Source: JADJOM01 sp046327715
GTDB lineage: Bacteria > Gemmatimonadota > Gemmatimonadetes > Gemmatimonadales > GWC2-71-9
Assembly (NCBI GenBank): GCA_046327715.1
Contig: JAXLXY010000002.1
Location: 248,001-312,000, forward strand
Length of the DNA stretch: 64,000 nt
Reading direction: 5' to 3'
Positions 7,319 through 19,029 of the stretch are shown one piece after another. The stretch's first letter is position 1. Each line of letters begins with the position of its first letter. A program made the position numbers and the translations under genes. The notes beneath the pieces are model-generated. The model worked only from the letters and a program-made list of their open reading frames with translations, did no database searches and was not told the DNA's origin.

Positions 7319-9472
7319 TCAGTCGTCGCCGCCCCCGAAGTTGCGCCGGACGATCAGGCGGACGACGCGCCGGAACCCAGGGGTCAGGAATCGTTCCAGC
7401 ACGTCCCCGCCGCCCTGGTTCACGTTGAAGGTGCCGAAGGTGGCGTAGGTGTTCTGGAAGATGTTGTTGCCCACCGCCACCACTTCCCAGCCCTTGCCCC
7501 TCCAGCCCAGCCGGGCGTCGGCCACGAAGTAGCCGTCGAGCTGGGGTTCGTCGTTGGTCTCGTCGCCGCGGAGCCACTGGGGCCCGATGTAGCGCCCGTC
7601 GGCGCCGGCGAAGAACCCGGAGGGCAGGGTGAACGACCCGCCGAACTTGACCTGGTGCGCGGGCACCAGCGGCAGGTGATCCCCGGGGCTCACCTCGTTC
7701 TCCCCGCCGAAGTCCTCGCGGATGCTGAAGATCTCGGCGTCGCTCTGGAAGGTGGCGCGGGTGTAGCCGTAGTTGGCGTAGAGGCTGTGTCCGCCCGCGA
7801 GGAACAGCTGGGTGGAGAGCTCGATGCCTTCGCGCCGGGTCTTGTCGAGGTTGCCGAAGTAGCCCTCGATCGTGGAGCCGCTGGCGGCCGAGTCGGAGGC
7901 AAAGAGGAAGATGTCGTCCCGCACGTCGGTGCGGTACGCGGAGGCGCTGACGATCGCCGGGCCGGCCACCAGCCGCCCGCCCACCTCGAAGGTGGTGGCG
8001 CGCACCGGCTTGATCGGCGGGTCGTCGCCCAGTGCGAAGGGCAGCGGGCAGGGTTCCGCCGGGTCGGCGCAGGCCAGTTCGATGACGGCCGGGGCGCGGA
8101 ACGCCCCGCCCACCGAGCCGTACAGGGTGAGCCCGCGGCCGGCGTCCAGGGTGATCCCGCCCTTGGGACTCAGCCGGCTGTAGGAGCTGGTGGTGTCGCG
8201 GGCGTGGTCGAGCTGGTTGCGGAACGGGATGCGCACGTAGTCGTAGCGCGCCCCGGCGGAGAAGGTGGCGCGGCCCGCGGTGAGGTCGGCGAGGGCGTAG
8301 CCCGCGAGATCCCAGGTGGGGCTCTTCACGAACGTGGTCTGGGTCACCGGGCCGCTGAACTTGGAGGAGTCGGCGTAGAGGGTCACCTCGGTGCTCGCCG
8401 CCGAACCCTCGCCGCCGACCCGCAGGCCCAGACGCTCGCTGGCCTGCCAGCGGTAGTCGGCGGTGCCGCCGGCCACCAGGTTGCGGGAGCGGCCCAGGTT
8501 GTCGGGGTCGGCATCCTGGTTGACGTTGAACCGCTCGGCCCGGTGCCGTCGCACGTACGAAGACAGCGACAGCTGCCCCCGCTCACCGCGGCGGTAGCCA
8601 CTCACCGCGAGCTGCAGGTTGTTGAGGTCCTCGTAGTCGCCGGTACTCAGGTTGGAATCCGGGTTGACCCGGTACACGCTGAGGGGGAGTGAACCGGCGG
8701 TCTCGGCGCGCGACTTGGCGCCGTAGCCCTGGAACCGGATGCCCCACCGCTCGGTGAGGCGGCCCAGGTTGAAGAAGCCGTTGAACTGCTCTGCCCCGGT
8801 GTCCTGCCGCCAGCCATCCTCGCGGTCGTAGCCGCCGCCGGCGTAGTAGCTCCACCGGCCGCCGCCGAGCCCGCCGGCGATCGAGCCGTCGGCGCCGAAG
8901 GTCTTGAAGTTGCCGCCGGAGACCTCGAGCTCGCCACGGGTGGGCCCGCCGCCGGAGTTGGTCACCAGGTTGATGGCGCCCCCGAGGGAGTTCCGGCCCA
9001 GCAGCGAGGCGGTGCCGGAGAGCAGCTCGACGCGGGTGACGTGCTCCATGGGGAGCAGGTCGAAATTCACCTGGGCGGCGTCGGGTTCATTCTGGCGCAC
9101 GCCGTCGAGGAAGATCGAGAGGCCCTGCGGCAGGCCCACGATCGGCGAGGCGAAGAAGCCGCGGCTGGAGAGCGACATCTTGTAGCTGGCACCCAGGTCG
9201 TCGTAGCTCGAGATGCCGGCCTGGGTGACCAGCAGGTCACTCAACTGGCGCGGCTCGCTGGCCTCGATCTGGTCGCGGGAGATCGTGGTGGTGCGGGCGG
9301 GCACTCCTGAACCCACCTTGGGCCCCGAGGGCGCCAGGATGGAACCGATCACCTCGATGGGCTTGAGCACCACCACGGTGGTGTCGCGCCGGGTGGAGTC
9401 GGGCTGCTGGGCGGCGAGCGGCAGGGATAGGGCCGCGGCCAGGAAGACGCTGGTCAGACGAAGCAAGGGCAT
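7319..9472 (-). CDS. TonB-dependent outer membrane receptor
   Basis: A 717-residue outer-membrane active transporter. A signal peptide (MPLLRLTSVFLAAALSLPLAAQ) is followed by a plug domain (about residues 45-175; RDQIEASEPRQLSDLLVTQAGIS, FLDGVRQNEPD, RVELLSGTASLLGRNSLGGAINLVT) and a barrel with alternating aromatic strands that ends LTPGFRRVVRLIVRRNFGGGDD. The final Phe is five residues from the end instead of being terminal. No long N-terminal extension for an anti-sigma contact is seen, so this is a transporter and not a transducer. The ligand (siderophore, cobalamin, sugar) is unknown. The gene stands alone, with a G/A-rich repeat just upstream. Confidence 0.93.
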   Translation of the reverse strand: MPLLRLTSVFLAAALSLPLAAQQPDSTRRDTTVVVLKPIEVIGSILAPSGPKVGSGVPARTTTISRDQIEASEPRQLSDLLVTQAGISSYDDLGASYKMSLSSRGFFASPIVGLPQGLSIFLDGVRQNEPDAAQVNFDLLPMEHVTRVELLSGTASLLGRNSLGGAINLVTNSGGGPTRGELEVSGGNFKTFGADGSIAGGLGGGRWSYYAGGGYDREDGWRQDTGAEQFNGFFNLGRLTERWGIRFQGYGAKSRAETAGSLPLSVYRVNPDSNLSTGDYEDLNNLQLAVSGYRRGERGQLSLSSYVRRHRAERFNVNQDADPDNLGRSRNLVAGGTADYRWQASERLGLRVGGEGSAASTEVTLYADSSKFSGPVTQTTFVKSPTWDLAGYALADLTAGRATFSAGARYDYVRIPFRNQLDHARDTTSSYSRLSPKGGITLDAGRGLTLYGSVGGAFRAPAVIELACADPAEPCPLPFALGDDPPIKPVRATTFEVGGRLVAGPAIVSASAYRTDVRDDIFLFASDSAASGSTIEGYFGNLDKTRREGIELSTQLFLAGGHSLYANYGYTRATFQSDAEIFSIREDFGGENEVSPGDHLPLVPAHQVKFGGSFTLPSGFFAGADGRYIGPQWLRGDETNDEPQLDGYFVADARLGWRGKGWEVVAVGNNIFQNTYATFGTFNVNQGGGDVLERFLTPGFRRVVRLIVRRNFGGGDD

Positions 9473-9480
9473 GAGCCGTG

Positions 9481-9511
9481 GGGAAGCGGGAAAAGGGAAA
9501 AGGGAAAAGTG
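9481..9511. repeat. G/A-rich 7-bp-type repeat (GGGAAAA/GGGAAGC)
   Basis: Successive GGGAAGC / GGGAAAA units lie just upstream of the TonB receptor start. They are related to the longer arrays at 15930-16012 and 24941-24978. Confidence 0.55.
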
Positions 9512-9541
9512 CGCCCCGTGGCGCGGTGCGGGTCGGTGGGG

Positions 9542-10117
9542 CTAGCGCAACGGCCCGATGGCGTCGCGCTCGTAGATCGCGGCCATGCTGATCCGGTCGG
9601 GCGGAAGGCCCATGACCACCAGCGCGTCGTCGCTGCGGCCGCCGCCGTCGTAGTCGAGGCAGCAGAACTCGGTGGTCACGACGCCGGGCAGCAGCGGGCT
9701 GGTGACTACCGGCCGCCCGGCGCGATCGAAGCGGATGGCATCGCCCGGCGTGAAGGTGCGGCTGCCGTCGCGGTCCTCGTAGATGGCCAGCCGCTGCACC
9801 TCGGTGCCGCGCCGCGCCACCACCATCAGGCCGTCGTCGGCGTCGCCGCCGCCATCGAGGTCCTGGCAGCAGTGGTCGATGGCGTAGGCCCGGAGCGGCT
9901 GGAGGGCAGCCAGCCAGAAGATGAACAAGCCGAGCCCCACCATCGCCACCGCCGCGGCGATGCCGATCCAGCGCCGGGCGGGCGGCGTCCCGCCGCCCGC
10001 CCGATCACCACGGCGCCACCGGCCGGCGATCTCGGCGCCCAGCGAGGCGCGCGGCTCGAACCGGACGCCCTGGAGCATCCGCTCGAGATCGTGCAGGTCG
10101 TCCGGCGGCGTGCTCAC
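9542..10117 (-). CDS. Putative anti-sigma factor with one TM helix and Asp-rich repeats
   Basis: A 191-residue protein whose GTG start overlaps the stop of the ECF sigma factor gene (GTGA). Such coupling is typical of anti-sigma factors, which is the main ground for the call. Residues 1-50 are cytoplasmic and start with DDLHDLERMLQGVRFEPR; one TM helix follows (about 52-75). The outside part has two similar units, HCCQDLDGGGDADDGLMVV and FCCLDYDGGGRSDDALVV, each with adjacent cysteines and a DxDGGGxxDD loop like a Ca-binding motif. Between them lies DRDGSRTFTPGDAI, also calcium-loop-like. No zinc-binding HxxxCxxC anti-sigma motif is seen. Metal or redox sensing is only an inference. Confidence 0.6.
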   Translation of the reverse strand: MSTPPDDLHDLERMLQGVRFEPRASLGAEIAGRWRRGDRAGGGTPPARRWIGIAAAVAMVGLGLFIFWLAALQPLRAYAIDHCCQDLDGGGDADDGLMVVARRGTEVQRLAIYEDRDGSRTFTPGDAIRFDRAGRPVVTSPLLPGVVTTEFCCLDYDGGGRSDDALVVMGLPPDRISMAAIYERDAIGPLR

Positions 10118-10683
10118 GCCTCCCCCGCCTCGACGTCGAGCAGCACCCGCAGCCGGGCCAGCGCCCGCCACAGCCGGGTGCGCACCGCCGCCTCCCTGAT
10201 GCCGAGCACCTCGGCCACGGCGGCACTGTCGAGTCCGCTGCCATAGCGCAGGCCGATGATCTCACGATCGCGGTCGGGAAGTCCGGCCATCGCGCCGAGG
10301 AGCTGGGCCACCTGCTCTTCCCAGAGCAGGCGCTCCTCCGGGGAGGGGGCCGAGCAGGCCAGGTCGCGCATGGCGGCGATGGGGACGTGACGGCGCACCC
10401 GGACGCGGCGGAGGTGGTCGCGGAGGGTGTTCTGCGCGATCCGGAAGATCCAGGTCCGGGGCTCGCCCAGGGCGGGATCGTAGCGGTCGGCGGCCTGGAA
10501 GACCTTGAGGAAGGTTTCCGAGGTCACGTCCTCCGCGGCGTCGGCACTGGGGAGGTGGAAGCGGAGATAGCTGTAGACGGCCCGGCCGTAGGCCTCGTAC
10601 CAGGCCCGCGCCCTGGCCTCCGCCTCGGGGGCGGGGGCTGGGGCGCGGACGGCCGGGCTGGTCTCGGGGAGCGGGGGGGTCAC
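10114..10683 (-). CDS. ECF-family RNA polymerase sigma factor
   Basis: A 189-residue extracytoplasmic-function sigma factor. Region 2 spans about residues 30-100 (YSYLRFHLPSADAAEDVTSETFLKVF, then RTWIFRIAQNTLRDHLRRVR). Region 4 (about 130-180) has LPDRDREIIGLRYGSGLDSAAVAEVLGI followed by the recognition helix REAAVRTRLWRALARLR. GTG 10683 is chosen because region 2 starts right after it and a -10 box lies 6 nt upstream, which suggests a leaderless mRNA. The next gene overlaps by 4 nt and is the likely anti-sigma factor. Confidence 0.92.
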   Translation of the reverse strand: MTPPLPETSPAVRAPAPAPEAEARARAWYEAYGRAVYSYLRFHLPSADAAEDVTSETFLKVFQAADRYDPALGEPRTWIFRIAQNTLRDHLRRVRVRRHVPIAAMRDLACSAPSPEERLLWEEQVAQLLGAMAGLPDRDREIIGLRYGSGLDSAAVAEVLGIREAAVRTRLWRALARLRVLLDVEAGEA

Positions 10684-10689
10684 GAAGAG

Positions 10690-10718
10690 ATAATACGCCG
10701 CAGGGCCGGAATCGTCAC
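10690..10718 (-). promoter_or_regulatory. Promoter of the ECF sigma gene (leaderless)
   Basis: On the minus strand there is GTGACG at 10718-10713, a 17-bp spacer, then TATTAT at 10695-10690, only 6 nt before the GTG start. With transcription starting about 7 nt after the -10 box the mRNA would have no leader. No Shine-Dalgarno sequence is present, which agrees. Confidence 0.6.
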
Positions 10719-10722
10719 ACAG

Positions 10723-10748
10723 GGCGGCTGGGCGGTTCGGCGGACTGG
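10723..10748. repeat. Short 8-bp-period GGCGGNNN repeat
   Basis: About three units (GGCGGCTG, GGCGGTTC, GGCGGACT) sit directly after the stop of the minus-strand lipoprotein gene and just upstream of the sigma promoter. Confidence 0.65.
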
Positions 10749-11393
10749 CTAGCGCAGCGGCGGCTCCGGCTTGCAGCAGAGGTCGATGGAGCAGGTGACC
10801 CACGGCAGCGTGCCGCTCCGGGCCACGGTCCCCAGGGCGCCCATGCCGACCTTCTCGCCCAGCACGCCGGGGAGCTGCCACTGGGACACCGACTGGCGCC
10901 AGGGACGGGTCGGGGGGTGGCCGATGGTCCGGACGTCGCGGACGTCGAACTTGTCGGTGGCCACGTCCGGGATGAAGGCCGAGAAGAGGGTACCGGCCTT
11001 CCGGTAGATGAACCAGAAGGTGGTGGACTGCGGCTGGATGCCGAGCCGGGCGAGCGCCGAGTCGCCGTTGTTGACCAGGCGCGCCACCACCACGCCCTTG
11101 TCGAAGGCCTCCTTGGGGGTGCGGTAGGCCCCCTCCAGCGGCTCGATCGTCAGGTCGGCGATATCGTCGATGACGGCGCGGTGGGAGCTCCCCGGGTTCC
11201 GGTCGTAGTGTCCGGCGCGGCCTGCCTCGATCACCCGGTTTCGGTTGAAGCCGCCGTCGGGCTCGAGCCCCACCGGGACGGGCGGCTCGGGGAGATTCTC
11301 AGCCGGAGGCGGCGTCCGCTCGAGGCGGCAGCCCGCCACGAGGAGGGCGGTCAGCAGCAGCAGTCCGTGCGTCCGGGGGATGAGGCGCGGCAC
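10749..11393 (-). CDS. Hypothetical lipoprotein with C-terminal cysteine triad
   Basis: A 214-residue protein of unknown function. Residues 1-22 form a lipoprotein signal with lipobox VAGC. The mature part holds no family I recognise. It ends with VTCSIDLCCKPEPPLR, i.e. one cysteine and then a vicinal Cys-Cys pair near the C-terminus. The paired-cysteine theme recurs in the putative anti-sigma factor encoded downstream. The start is a GTG with AGGAG 5 nt upstream. It lies 27 nt after the Ser/Thr kinase gene on the same strand, so it is probably in its operon. Confidence 0.7.
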   Translation of the reverse strand: MPRLIPRTHGLLLLTALLVAGCRLERTPPPAENLPEPPVPVGLEPDGGFNRNRVIEAGRAGHYDRNPGSSHRAVIDDIADLTIEPLEGAYRTPKEAFDKGVVVARLVNNGDSALARLGIQPQSTTFWFIYRKAGTLFSAFIPDVATDKFDVRDVRTIGHPPTRPWRQSVSQWQLPGVLGEKVGMGALGTVARSGTLPWVTCSIDLCCKPEPPLR

Positions 11394-11420
11394 TGGGTCT
11401 CCTGTGATAGTCCTGCAGGT

Positions 11421-14618
<3,198 letters not shown>

Positions 14619-14695
14619 GGGATCCGTCCGGGGCCAGGGCCTGCGTCCAAGCTAGGGCGGGGTGCCGGAACCGGCCACACCCGCCGTCACATTCA

Positions 14696-15877
14696 CTAGA
14701 ACGCAGCGAGTCCGGTCACCGTCTCACCGAGGATGAGGGAGTGCATGTCGTGGGTCCCCTCGTAGGTGTAGACGGACTCCAGGTTGGCCAGGTGGCGCAT
14801 GGAGTGGTATTCGGCCAGGATGCCGTTGGCGCCGAGCAGGCGGCGAGCCTCCCGGGCGCACTCGCAGGCCATGTCCACGTTGTTGCGCTTGGCGAGGGAC
14901 ACCTGCTGGGGGGTCATGGTCCCCCGGTCCTTGAGGCGGCCCAGCTGGAGCGCCAGCAGCTGGGCCTTGGTGATCTCGGTGAGCATGTCGGCCAGCCGGA
15001 CCTGCTGGATCTGGGTCTGTGCGATGGGCCGGCCGAACATCACCCGCTGCCGGGCATAGGCGAGGGCCTCGTCGTAGCAGGCCATCGCCGCCCCGATGGC
15101 GCCCCACGCGATGCCGTAGCGGGCCTGGGTGAGGCACATGAGCGGGCTCTTGAGCCCGCCCGAGCCGGGGAGCAGTGCCTCCCGGGGCAGCTGCACGTCC
15201 TCGAGCACCAGTTCGCTGGTGTCGGAGGCGCGGAGCGAGAGCTTGCCCTTCTGGTCGCGGGCGGTGAAGCCCCGGGTATCGGTGGGCACCAGGAACCCCC
15301 GCACCGACTTCGCGTCGGCGAGGTCGCCGGTCTTGGCCCACACCACCGCCACGGTGGCCTGCGAGCCGTTGGTGATCCACATCTTGGCACCGTTGAGCAC
15401 CCAGCCATCGGCGGTCTGGCGCGCGGTGGTGATCATCCCGCCCGGGTTGGAGCCGAAGTCGGGCTCGGTGAGCCCGAAGCAGCCGATGTCGGTGCCGGCG
15501 GCCAGCGCGGGGAGCCAGCGCCGCTTCTGCTCCTCCGAGCCGAAGGCGTGGATGGGGTACATCACCAGCGCCCCCTGCACCGACGCGAACGACCGGATCC
15601 CGCTGTCGCCCCGCTCCAGCTCCTGCATGATCAGCCCGTAGGCCACGCTGTTGAGCCCGGCGCAACCATAGGCCTCGGGGAGGTTGGCGCCCAGCATCCC
15701 CAGCTCGGCCATGCCGGCGATGAGTTCCTTCGGAAAGCGCCCCGCGACGTAGCAGTCGCCGATGATGGGCATCAGGTGGTCGTCCACCCACTGCCGCACC
15801 GTGTCCCGGACGGCGCGCTCCTCCTCCGTGAGGAGGCCGTTGATGTCGTAGAAGTCGACGCCGGAAAAGCTGGGCAT
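14696..15877 (-). CDS. Acyl-CoA dehydrogenase, glutaryl-CoA dehydrogenase-like
   Basis: A 393-residue FAD enzyme that would oxidise an acyl-CoA and pass electrons to ETF. It matches the glutaryl-CoA dehydrogenase subfamily: the substrate-binding segment ELERGDSGIRSFASVQGALVM holds the Glu and Arg typical of that group, CFGLTEPDFGSNPGGM contacts FAD, and YEGTHDMHSLILGE near the C-terminus holds the catalytic glutamate. Glutaryl-CoA is thus a likely substrate (lysine/tryptophan or aromatic breakdown), but decarboxylating and non-decarboxylating forms cannot be told apart by eye. It is a single gene, with etfBA and ETF-QO in the same window. Repeat arrays lie upstream. Confidence 0.88.
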   Translation of the reverse strand: MPSFSGVDFYDINGLLTEEERAVRDTVRQWVDDHLMPIIGDCYVAGRFPKELIAGMAELGMLGANLPEAYGCAGLNSVAYGLIMQELERGDSGIRSFASVQGALVMYPIHAFGSEEQKRRWLPALAAGTDIGCFGLTEPDFGSNPGGMITTARQTADGWVLNGAKMWITNGSQATVAVVWAKTGDLADAKSVRGFLVPTDTRGFTARDQKGKLSLRASDTSELVLEDVQLPREALLPGSGGLKSPLMCLTQARYGIAWGAIGAAMACYDEALAYARQRVMFGRPIAQTQIQQVRLADMLTEITKAQLLALQLGRLKDRGTMTPQQVSLAKRNNVDMACECAREARRLLGANGILAEYHSMRHLANLESVYTYEGTHDMHSLILGETVTGLAAF

Positions 15878-15929
15878 GGGCCACCGGCCGGTGAAGGGTT
15901 GGGGAGTAGGTTAAGGGGGAGGCGGTAGG

Positions 15930-16012
15930 GGGAAAAGGGAAGAGGGAAGCGGGAAGCGGGAAGCGGGAAGAGGGAAGAGGGAAGAGGGAAGAGGGAAGAG
16001 GGAAACGGGGAG
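15930..16012. repeat. 7-bp tandem array GGGAAGA/GGGAAGC
   Basis: About 12 near-perfect 7-bp units (GGGAAGA, GGGAAGC and variants) stand in the gap between the SprT-like gene and the acyl-CoA dehydrogenase gene. One strand is purely purine-rich. It directly adjoins the 8-bp array. Confidence 0.85.
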
Positions 16013-16022
16013 TCGGGGCCAA

Positions 16023-16066
16023 GCCAACCGCCCAACCGCCGAACCGCCGAACTGCCGAACCGCCCC
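16023..16066. repeat. 8-bp tandem array CCAACCGC/CGAACCGC
   Basis: About five units of the 8-bp family in its C-rich orientation, ending just before the SprT-like stop codon (16070-16068). The gap 15878-16067 holds only the two arrays and the acyl-CoA dehydrogenase leader. Confidence 0.8.
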
Positions 16067-16067
16067 C

Positions 16068-16799
16068 TCAATCCGTCCGAACCGCCCGGGGCTGGATCCC
16101 GACCTCGCGGGCCTTGCGGCGGAACTCCGCCCCATGGTCCACCGGGCGGCCCGTCTCGGCCTGCCACTGGTGCACCAGCTCGTGCAGCACGGTGTCGCGC
16201 ACCTCGGGCCAGGGGTCGTGCAGCACGTGGCGCCGGTTGAGCCCGATGTGCACCGCGCGGCCGCTGGCGCGCTCCAGCCGCAGCTCCCCGAGCCGTCGGC
16301 GCATGCGGGAGGAGAGCCGGATCGGCAGCGGGGGCAGCGCGCCGTCGAAGTGCGCGGCGTTGAGCTCCGCCACCAGCGCGGTGATGCGGGCCAGGATGGC
16401 CCGGTCGGCGGCGCGGACCCGGGGCGGGCGCGCCGGCCGCGCGGGCACGTGCGACTCCACCGGGAAGGCCAGGAAGAGCCGCCGCGCCGCGAGCCGCGCC
16501 GCCCGCCGCACCCCGGGCGCCAGGAAGGTCACGATGGCGCGGAGCACGTCGTCCGGGGCGCTGGCGTAGCCCTCGTGGAGGCGGAGCCGGCGGCCCGGCA
16601 GCCACGAGAGCATGAGCTGCTGGTTCTGGTGTACCTCGAAGCGAGGCACCGGCGGCAGGCCGAGCGCGGTGAGGCGGGCAAGCAGGGTGTCGGCGGCGGT
16701 GGCGGGAACCGGCGGCCGGGGCGGGACGGGCCGGGGCCCCGGCCGTCGGCGGGCCGGCGCCGGGCTTGCGGCCGGCTCAGCCCACAGCGCCAGCTGCAC
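16068..16799 (-). CDS. SprT-like zinc metallopeptidase
   Basis: A 243-residue protein. After a basic, proline-rich N-terminus, the C-terminal part has the SprT/SPRTN-like layout: ELNAAHFDGALPPLPIRLSSRMRRRLGE, then HIGLNRRHV, and the zinc site HELVHQWQAETG with a third ligand candidate in DHGAEFRRKAREVGI. Proteins of this type are metalloproteases; the eukaryotic relatives cleave DNA-protein crosslinks, whereas the bacterial role is unclear. The start overlaps the metallophosphoesterase gene by 23 nt, so the pair is co-transcribed. Confidence 0.8.
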   Translation of the reverse strand: MQLALWAEPAASPAPARRRPGPRPVPPRPPVPATAADTLLARLTALGLPPVPRFEVHQNQQLMLSWLPGRRLRLHEGYASAPDDVLRAIVTFLAPGVRRAARLAARRLFLAFPVESHVPARPARPPRVRAADRAILARITALVAELNAAHFDGALPPLPIRLSSRMRRRLGELRLERASGRAVHIGLNRRHVLHDPWPEVRDTVLHELVHQWQAETGRPVDHGAEFRRKAREVGIQPRAVRTD

Positions 16800-17622
16800 G
16801 ACGGTATCGGGCGAAGAGCGAGACGTCGCCGCGGCGGAAGGTGTGCGCCTCGCGGGCGTAGACGTAGTGCTCGATGGCCACCTGCTCCGGCGTGACGCGG
16901 ATCAGGTTGAAGGCCGAGGGCCGCCCGCCGCGGGTGCGGACGGAATGGGTGCCGGCGGTGCTCACCACCAGGCGGCCGTCGAGCTGGCCGGCCCCCTCGG
17001 TGTGGTCGTGGCCGCAGAGCACCAGGTCGGCGTCGAGGGTGAGCAGCGCCCGCTGTGCCGCGCGCGGCCGCGCCAGGCCCCAGCGGTGCGAGATGACGCC
17101 GGGCAGCACGTTGTGGTGCAGCACGGCCACCCGGACCTTGTGCGGCGCCACCTGCGCCAGCCGGGCCCGCACCCGCGCCACCTCGGCGGCGGGGAGGTGT
17201 CCCTTTACCGTGGTGTCGTTGGGGTTGTAGGTGAGCGAGCCCCAGGCGAAGCCGTTGGCGGAGAGCATGCCGGCCACGACCACCTGGTCGAGCTCGAGCA
17301 CCGGGGTGAGGTCCTCGCCGAAGTAGCGCCGCCACTTGCCGTACTTGACCCGCTGGCCCAGGACGCCGAGCGGGCTGCGCCACCACTGCACGTCGTGGTT
17401 GCCGGGGATGAGGTGCCACGGCGCGGTGCGGCCGAGGACATCGAGGTAGCGGCGGGCGCCCTGGAACTCGCCATGACGGGCCCGCTGGGCCACGTCACCG
17501 GAGACCACGATCACCGTGGGCTGGAGCCCGGGGAGGAACGCTTCGAGGTCCGCCAGCTGGACCATGTCGCAGCGGACCCCGAAGTGAATGTCCGAGAGGT
17601 GCGCGATGACGACTTCCGTCAC
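16777..17622 (-). CDS. Calcineurin-like metallophosphoesterase
   Basis: A 281-residue phosphoesterase of the calcineurin superfamily. The metal ligands are visible in order: HLSDIHFG (about residue 8), VVSGDVAQRA (about 47), LIPGNHDVQW (about 77), VAVLHHNVLPG (about 165) and LCGHDHTEGAG (about 205). Substrates in this family range from cyclic nucleotides to phosphoproteins and nucleic acids, so none is named. GTG 17622 overlaps the DUF4139 gene stop (GTGA), which fixes the start and shows translational coupling. Confidence 0.88.
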   Translation of the reverse strand: MTEVVIAHLSDIHFGVRCDMVQLADLEAFLPGLQPTVIVVSGDVAQRARHGEFQGARRYLDVLGRTAPWHLIPGNHDVQWWRSPLGVLGQRVKYGKWRRYFGEDLTPVLELDQVVVAGMLSANGFAWGSLTYNPNDTTVKGHLPAAEVARVRARLAQVAPHKVRVAVLHHNVLPGVISHRWGLARPRAAQRALLTLDADLVLCGHDHTEGAGQLDGRLVVSTAGTHSVRTRGGRPSAFNLIRVTPEQVAIEHYVYAREAHTFRRGDVSLFARYRRAAGAVG

Positions 17623-19007
17623 CAGACGACCCGGACCCGGTAGGTGAGGGTCGCCTTGCCCCGCGCCGGCACCGGCACCCGGAAGCGGGTGCGCGTGGAG
17701 GAGAGCTTCTCGCCCTTGATGCTGCTGGCCAGGATGGTCCACTCGCCGCCGCGCTCTTCCAGCACGTCGACCGTCACCGGCGCGTCGCCGGCGTTCTCGA
17801 TCGTGGTGCGGTAGTCCGCGGTGGCGGTGTAGCGCCAGCCGCCGCCCTGGGGGATGCTGTCGCGCCGGGTGGTGAAGGTGGTCTGCACCCGCTTGGCGGT
17901 GAGGTCAAAGGCCATGCCGGCGTTGAGCCGGAGGTCCTCGCCGGCGGGGCTGTGGTCGATCATCGCCTCGCCGATCAGCTGCAGCCGCGCGGCGCTGTCG
18001 GGCTCGAAGAGCCGCACCAGGCCGGCGGGGAGCGGCCGGTCGCCCAGCTCGGTCTTGCGGGGCCGCTGCACGGTGTAATAGACCGAGATCGGGGTCTCCT
18101 CTTCCTCACCGGACTGGGCCAGGCCGCCCCAGTAGGGAATCCGGCCGCGCAGCTCGAAGCTGCGGACCACCTTCGCCTCGGCCGGCTCGAACAGCCCGAT
18201 GGTGCGGACCACGCCGGGCTCGAGGGCCCAGGTGCCGGGGAGGGTGTAGAGGTGGAACTCGCCCACCTTCTGCTCCGAGGGCCCCACCTTGTCCATGGCG
18301 ACCGCGCCGCGGGCCACCATCATGGCCTCCTCGCGCATCCGCCGCTCGGGCGGCGCGGCCACGCTCACCTGCCCCGCCAGCAGCTGGATCTCCGCCTCCG
18401 GGAAGCGCAGTGGGCCGGGATCCACCACCGCCTGCCCCAGGACGCGGGCGGTACCGCCGGGGCCCAGGATCACCTGGTAGCTGGTGCTCCAGCCGGCCCC
18501 GCCGGTGAAGTAGGCCAGCGGGAGGCCCCGGCGGGCGCGGGCGGCGTTCACCAGCAGCTCGTAGCGGGGATCGATCGTCACCAGGTCGGCGGGGTACTGC
18601 GGGATGCCGGGAGCGGCGAACGTGACGGTGCCGTCGGCCAGCTTGTACCGCTCGGGATTGACGCCGAGGACGGTGGCGCTGACGGTGTCCTTGCCGATGC
18701 GGAAGGTCAGGCGGCGACCGATTGCGCGGCGCAGCACGTCGCCCTCGTTCACGCCGCCGTCGTAGGCGCCGCTCAGGACGGTGATCTCGGGATCGGTGGA
18801 GAAGATGGACCCCGGCTCGGCGGCGCCGGTGACGGCCAGCTGGCGCGACTGGCCCTTGAGGATCTCGACGGGGACGGTCCAGCGCACCAGGGCGCGGCCG
18901 TCGTTATAGAGCGTGAGGCTGGTCGGCGCCTGGGCCGCGAGCCGGGAGGTGGCCATCAGGGATACCGCGATCAGGGTGGCGGTGGCCAGCGCGGGGCGGG
19001 CGGTCAT
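17619..19007 (-). CDS. Secreted DUF4139-domain protein
   Basis: A 462-residue protein with a signal peptide ending in SRLAAQ. The body matches the DUF4139 type: N-terminal LTLYNDGRALVRWTVPVEILKGQSR, a long beta-rich middle (GAGWSTSYQVILGPGGTARVLGQAVVDPG), and a C-terminal region with NAGDAPVTVDVLEERGGEWTI and LTYRVRVVW. The function is unknown; the fold suggests an envelope-exposed beta protein. ATG 19007 has GGAG 6 nt upstream; an adjacent ATG at 19010 is an alternative. It is followed at once by the metallophosphoesterase gene. Confidence 0.78.
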   Translation of the reverse strand: MTARPALATATLIAVSLMATSRLAAQAPTSLTLYNDGRALVRWTVPVEILKGQSRQLAVTGAAEPGSIFSTDPEITVLSGAYDGGVNEGDVLRRAIGRRLTFRIGKDTVSATVLGVNPERYKLADGTVTFAAPGIPQYPADLVTIDPRYELLVNAARARRGLPLAYFTGGAGWSTSYQVILGPGGTARVLGQAVVDPGPLRFPEAEIQLLAGQVSVAAPPERRMREEAMMVARGAVAMDKVGPSEQKVGEFHLYTLPGTWALEPGVVRTIGLFEPAEAKVVRSFELRGRIPYWGGLAQSGEEEETPISVYYTVQRPRKTELGDRPLPAGLVRLFEPDSAARLQLIGEAMIDHSPAGEDLRLNAGMAFDLTAKRVQTTFTTRRDSIPQGGGWRYTATADYRTTIENAGDAPVTVDVLEERGGEWTILASSIKGEKLSSTRTRFRVPVPARGKATLTYRVRVVW

Positions 19008-19029
19008 CATGCACTCCAAGGAAGGGAAG

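Noticed and set aside
15930..16066. Possible CRISPR array because of regular repeats
   Set aside because: Units are 7-8 bp with no spacers and no cas genes are present; these are microrepeats.
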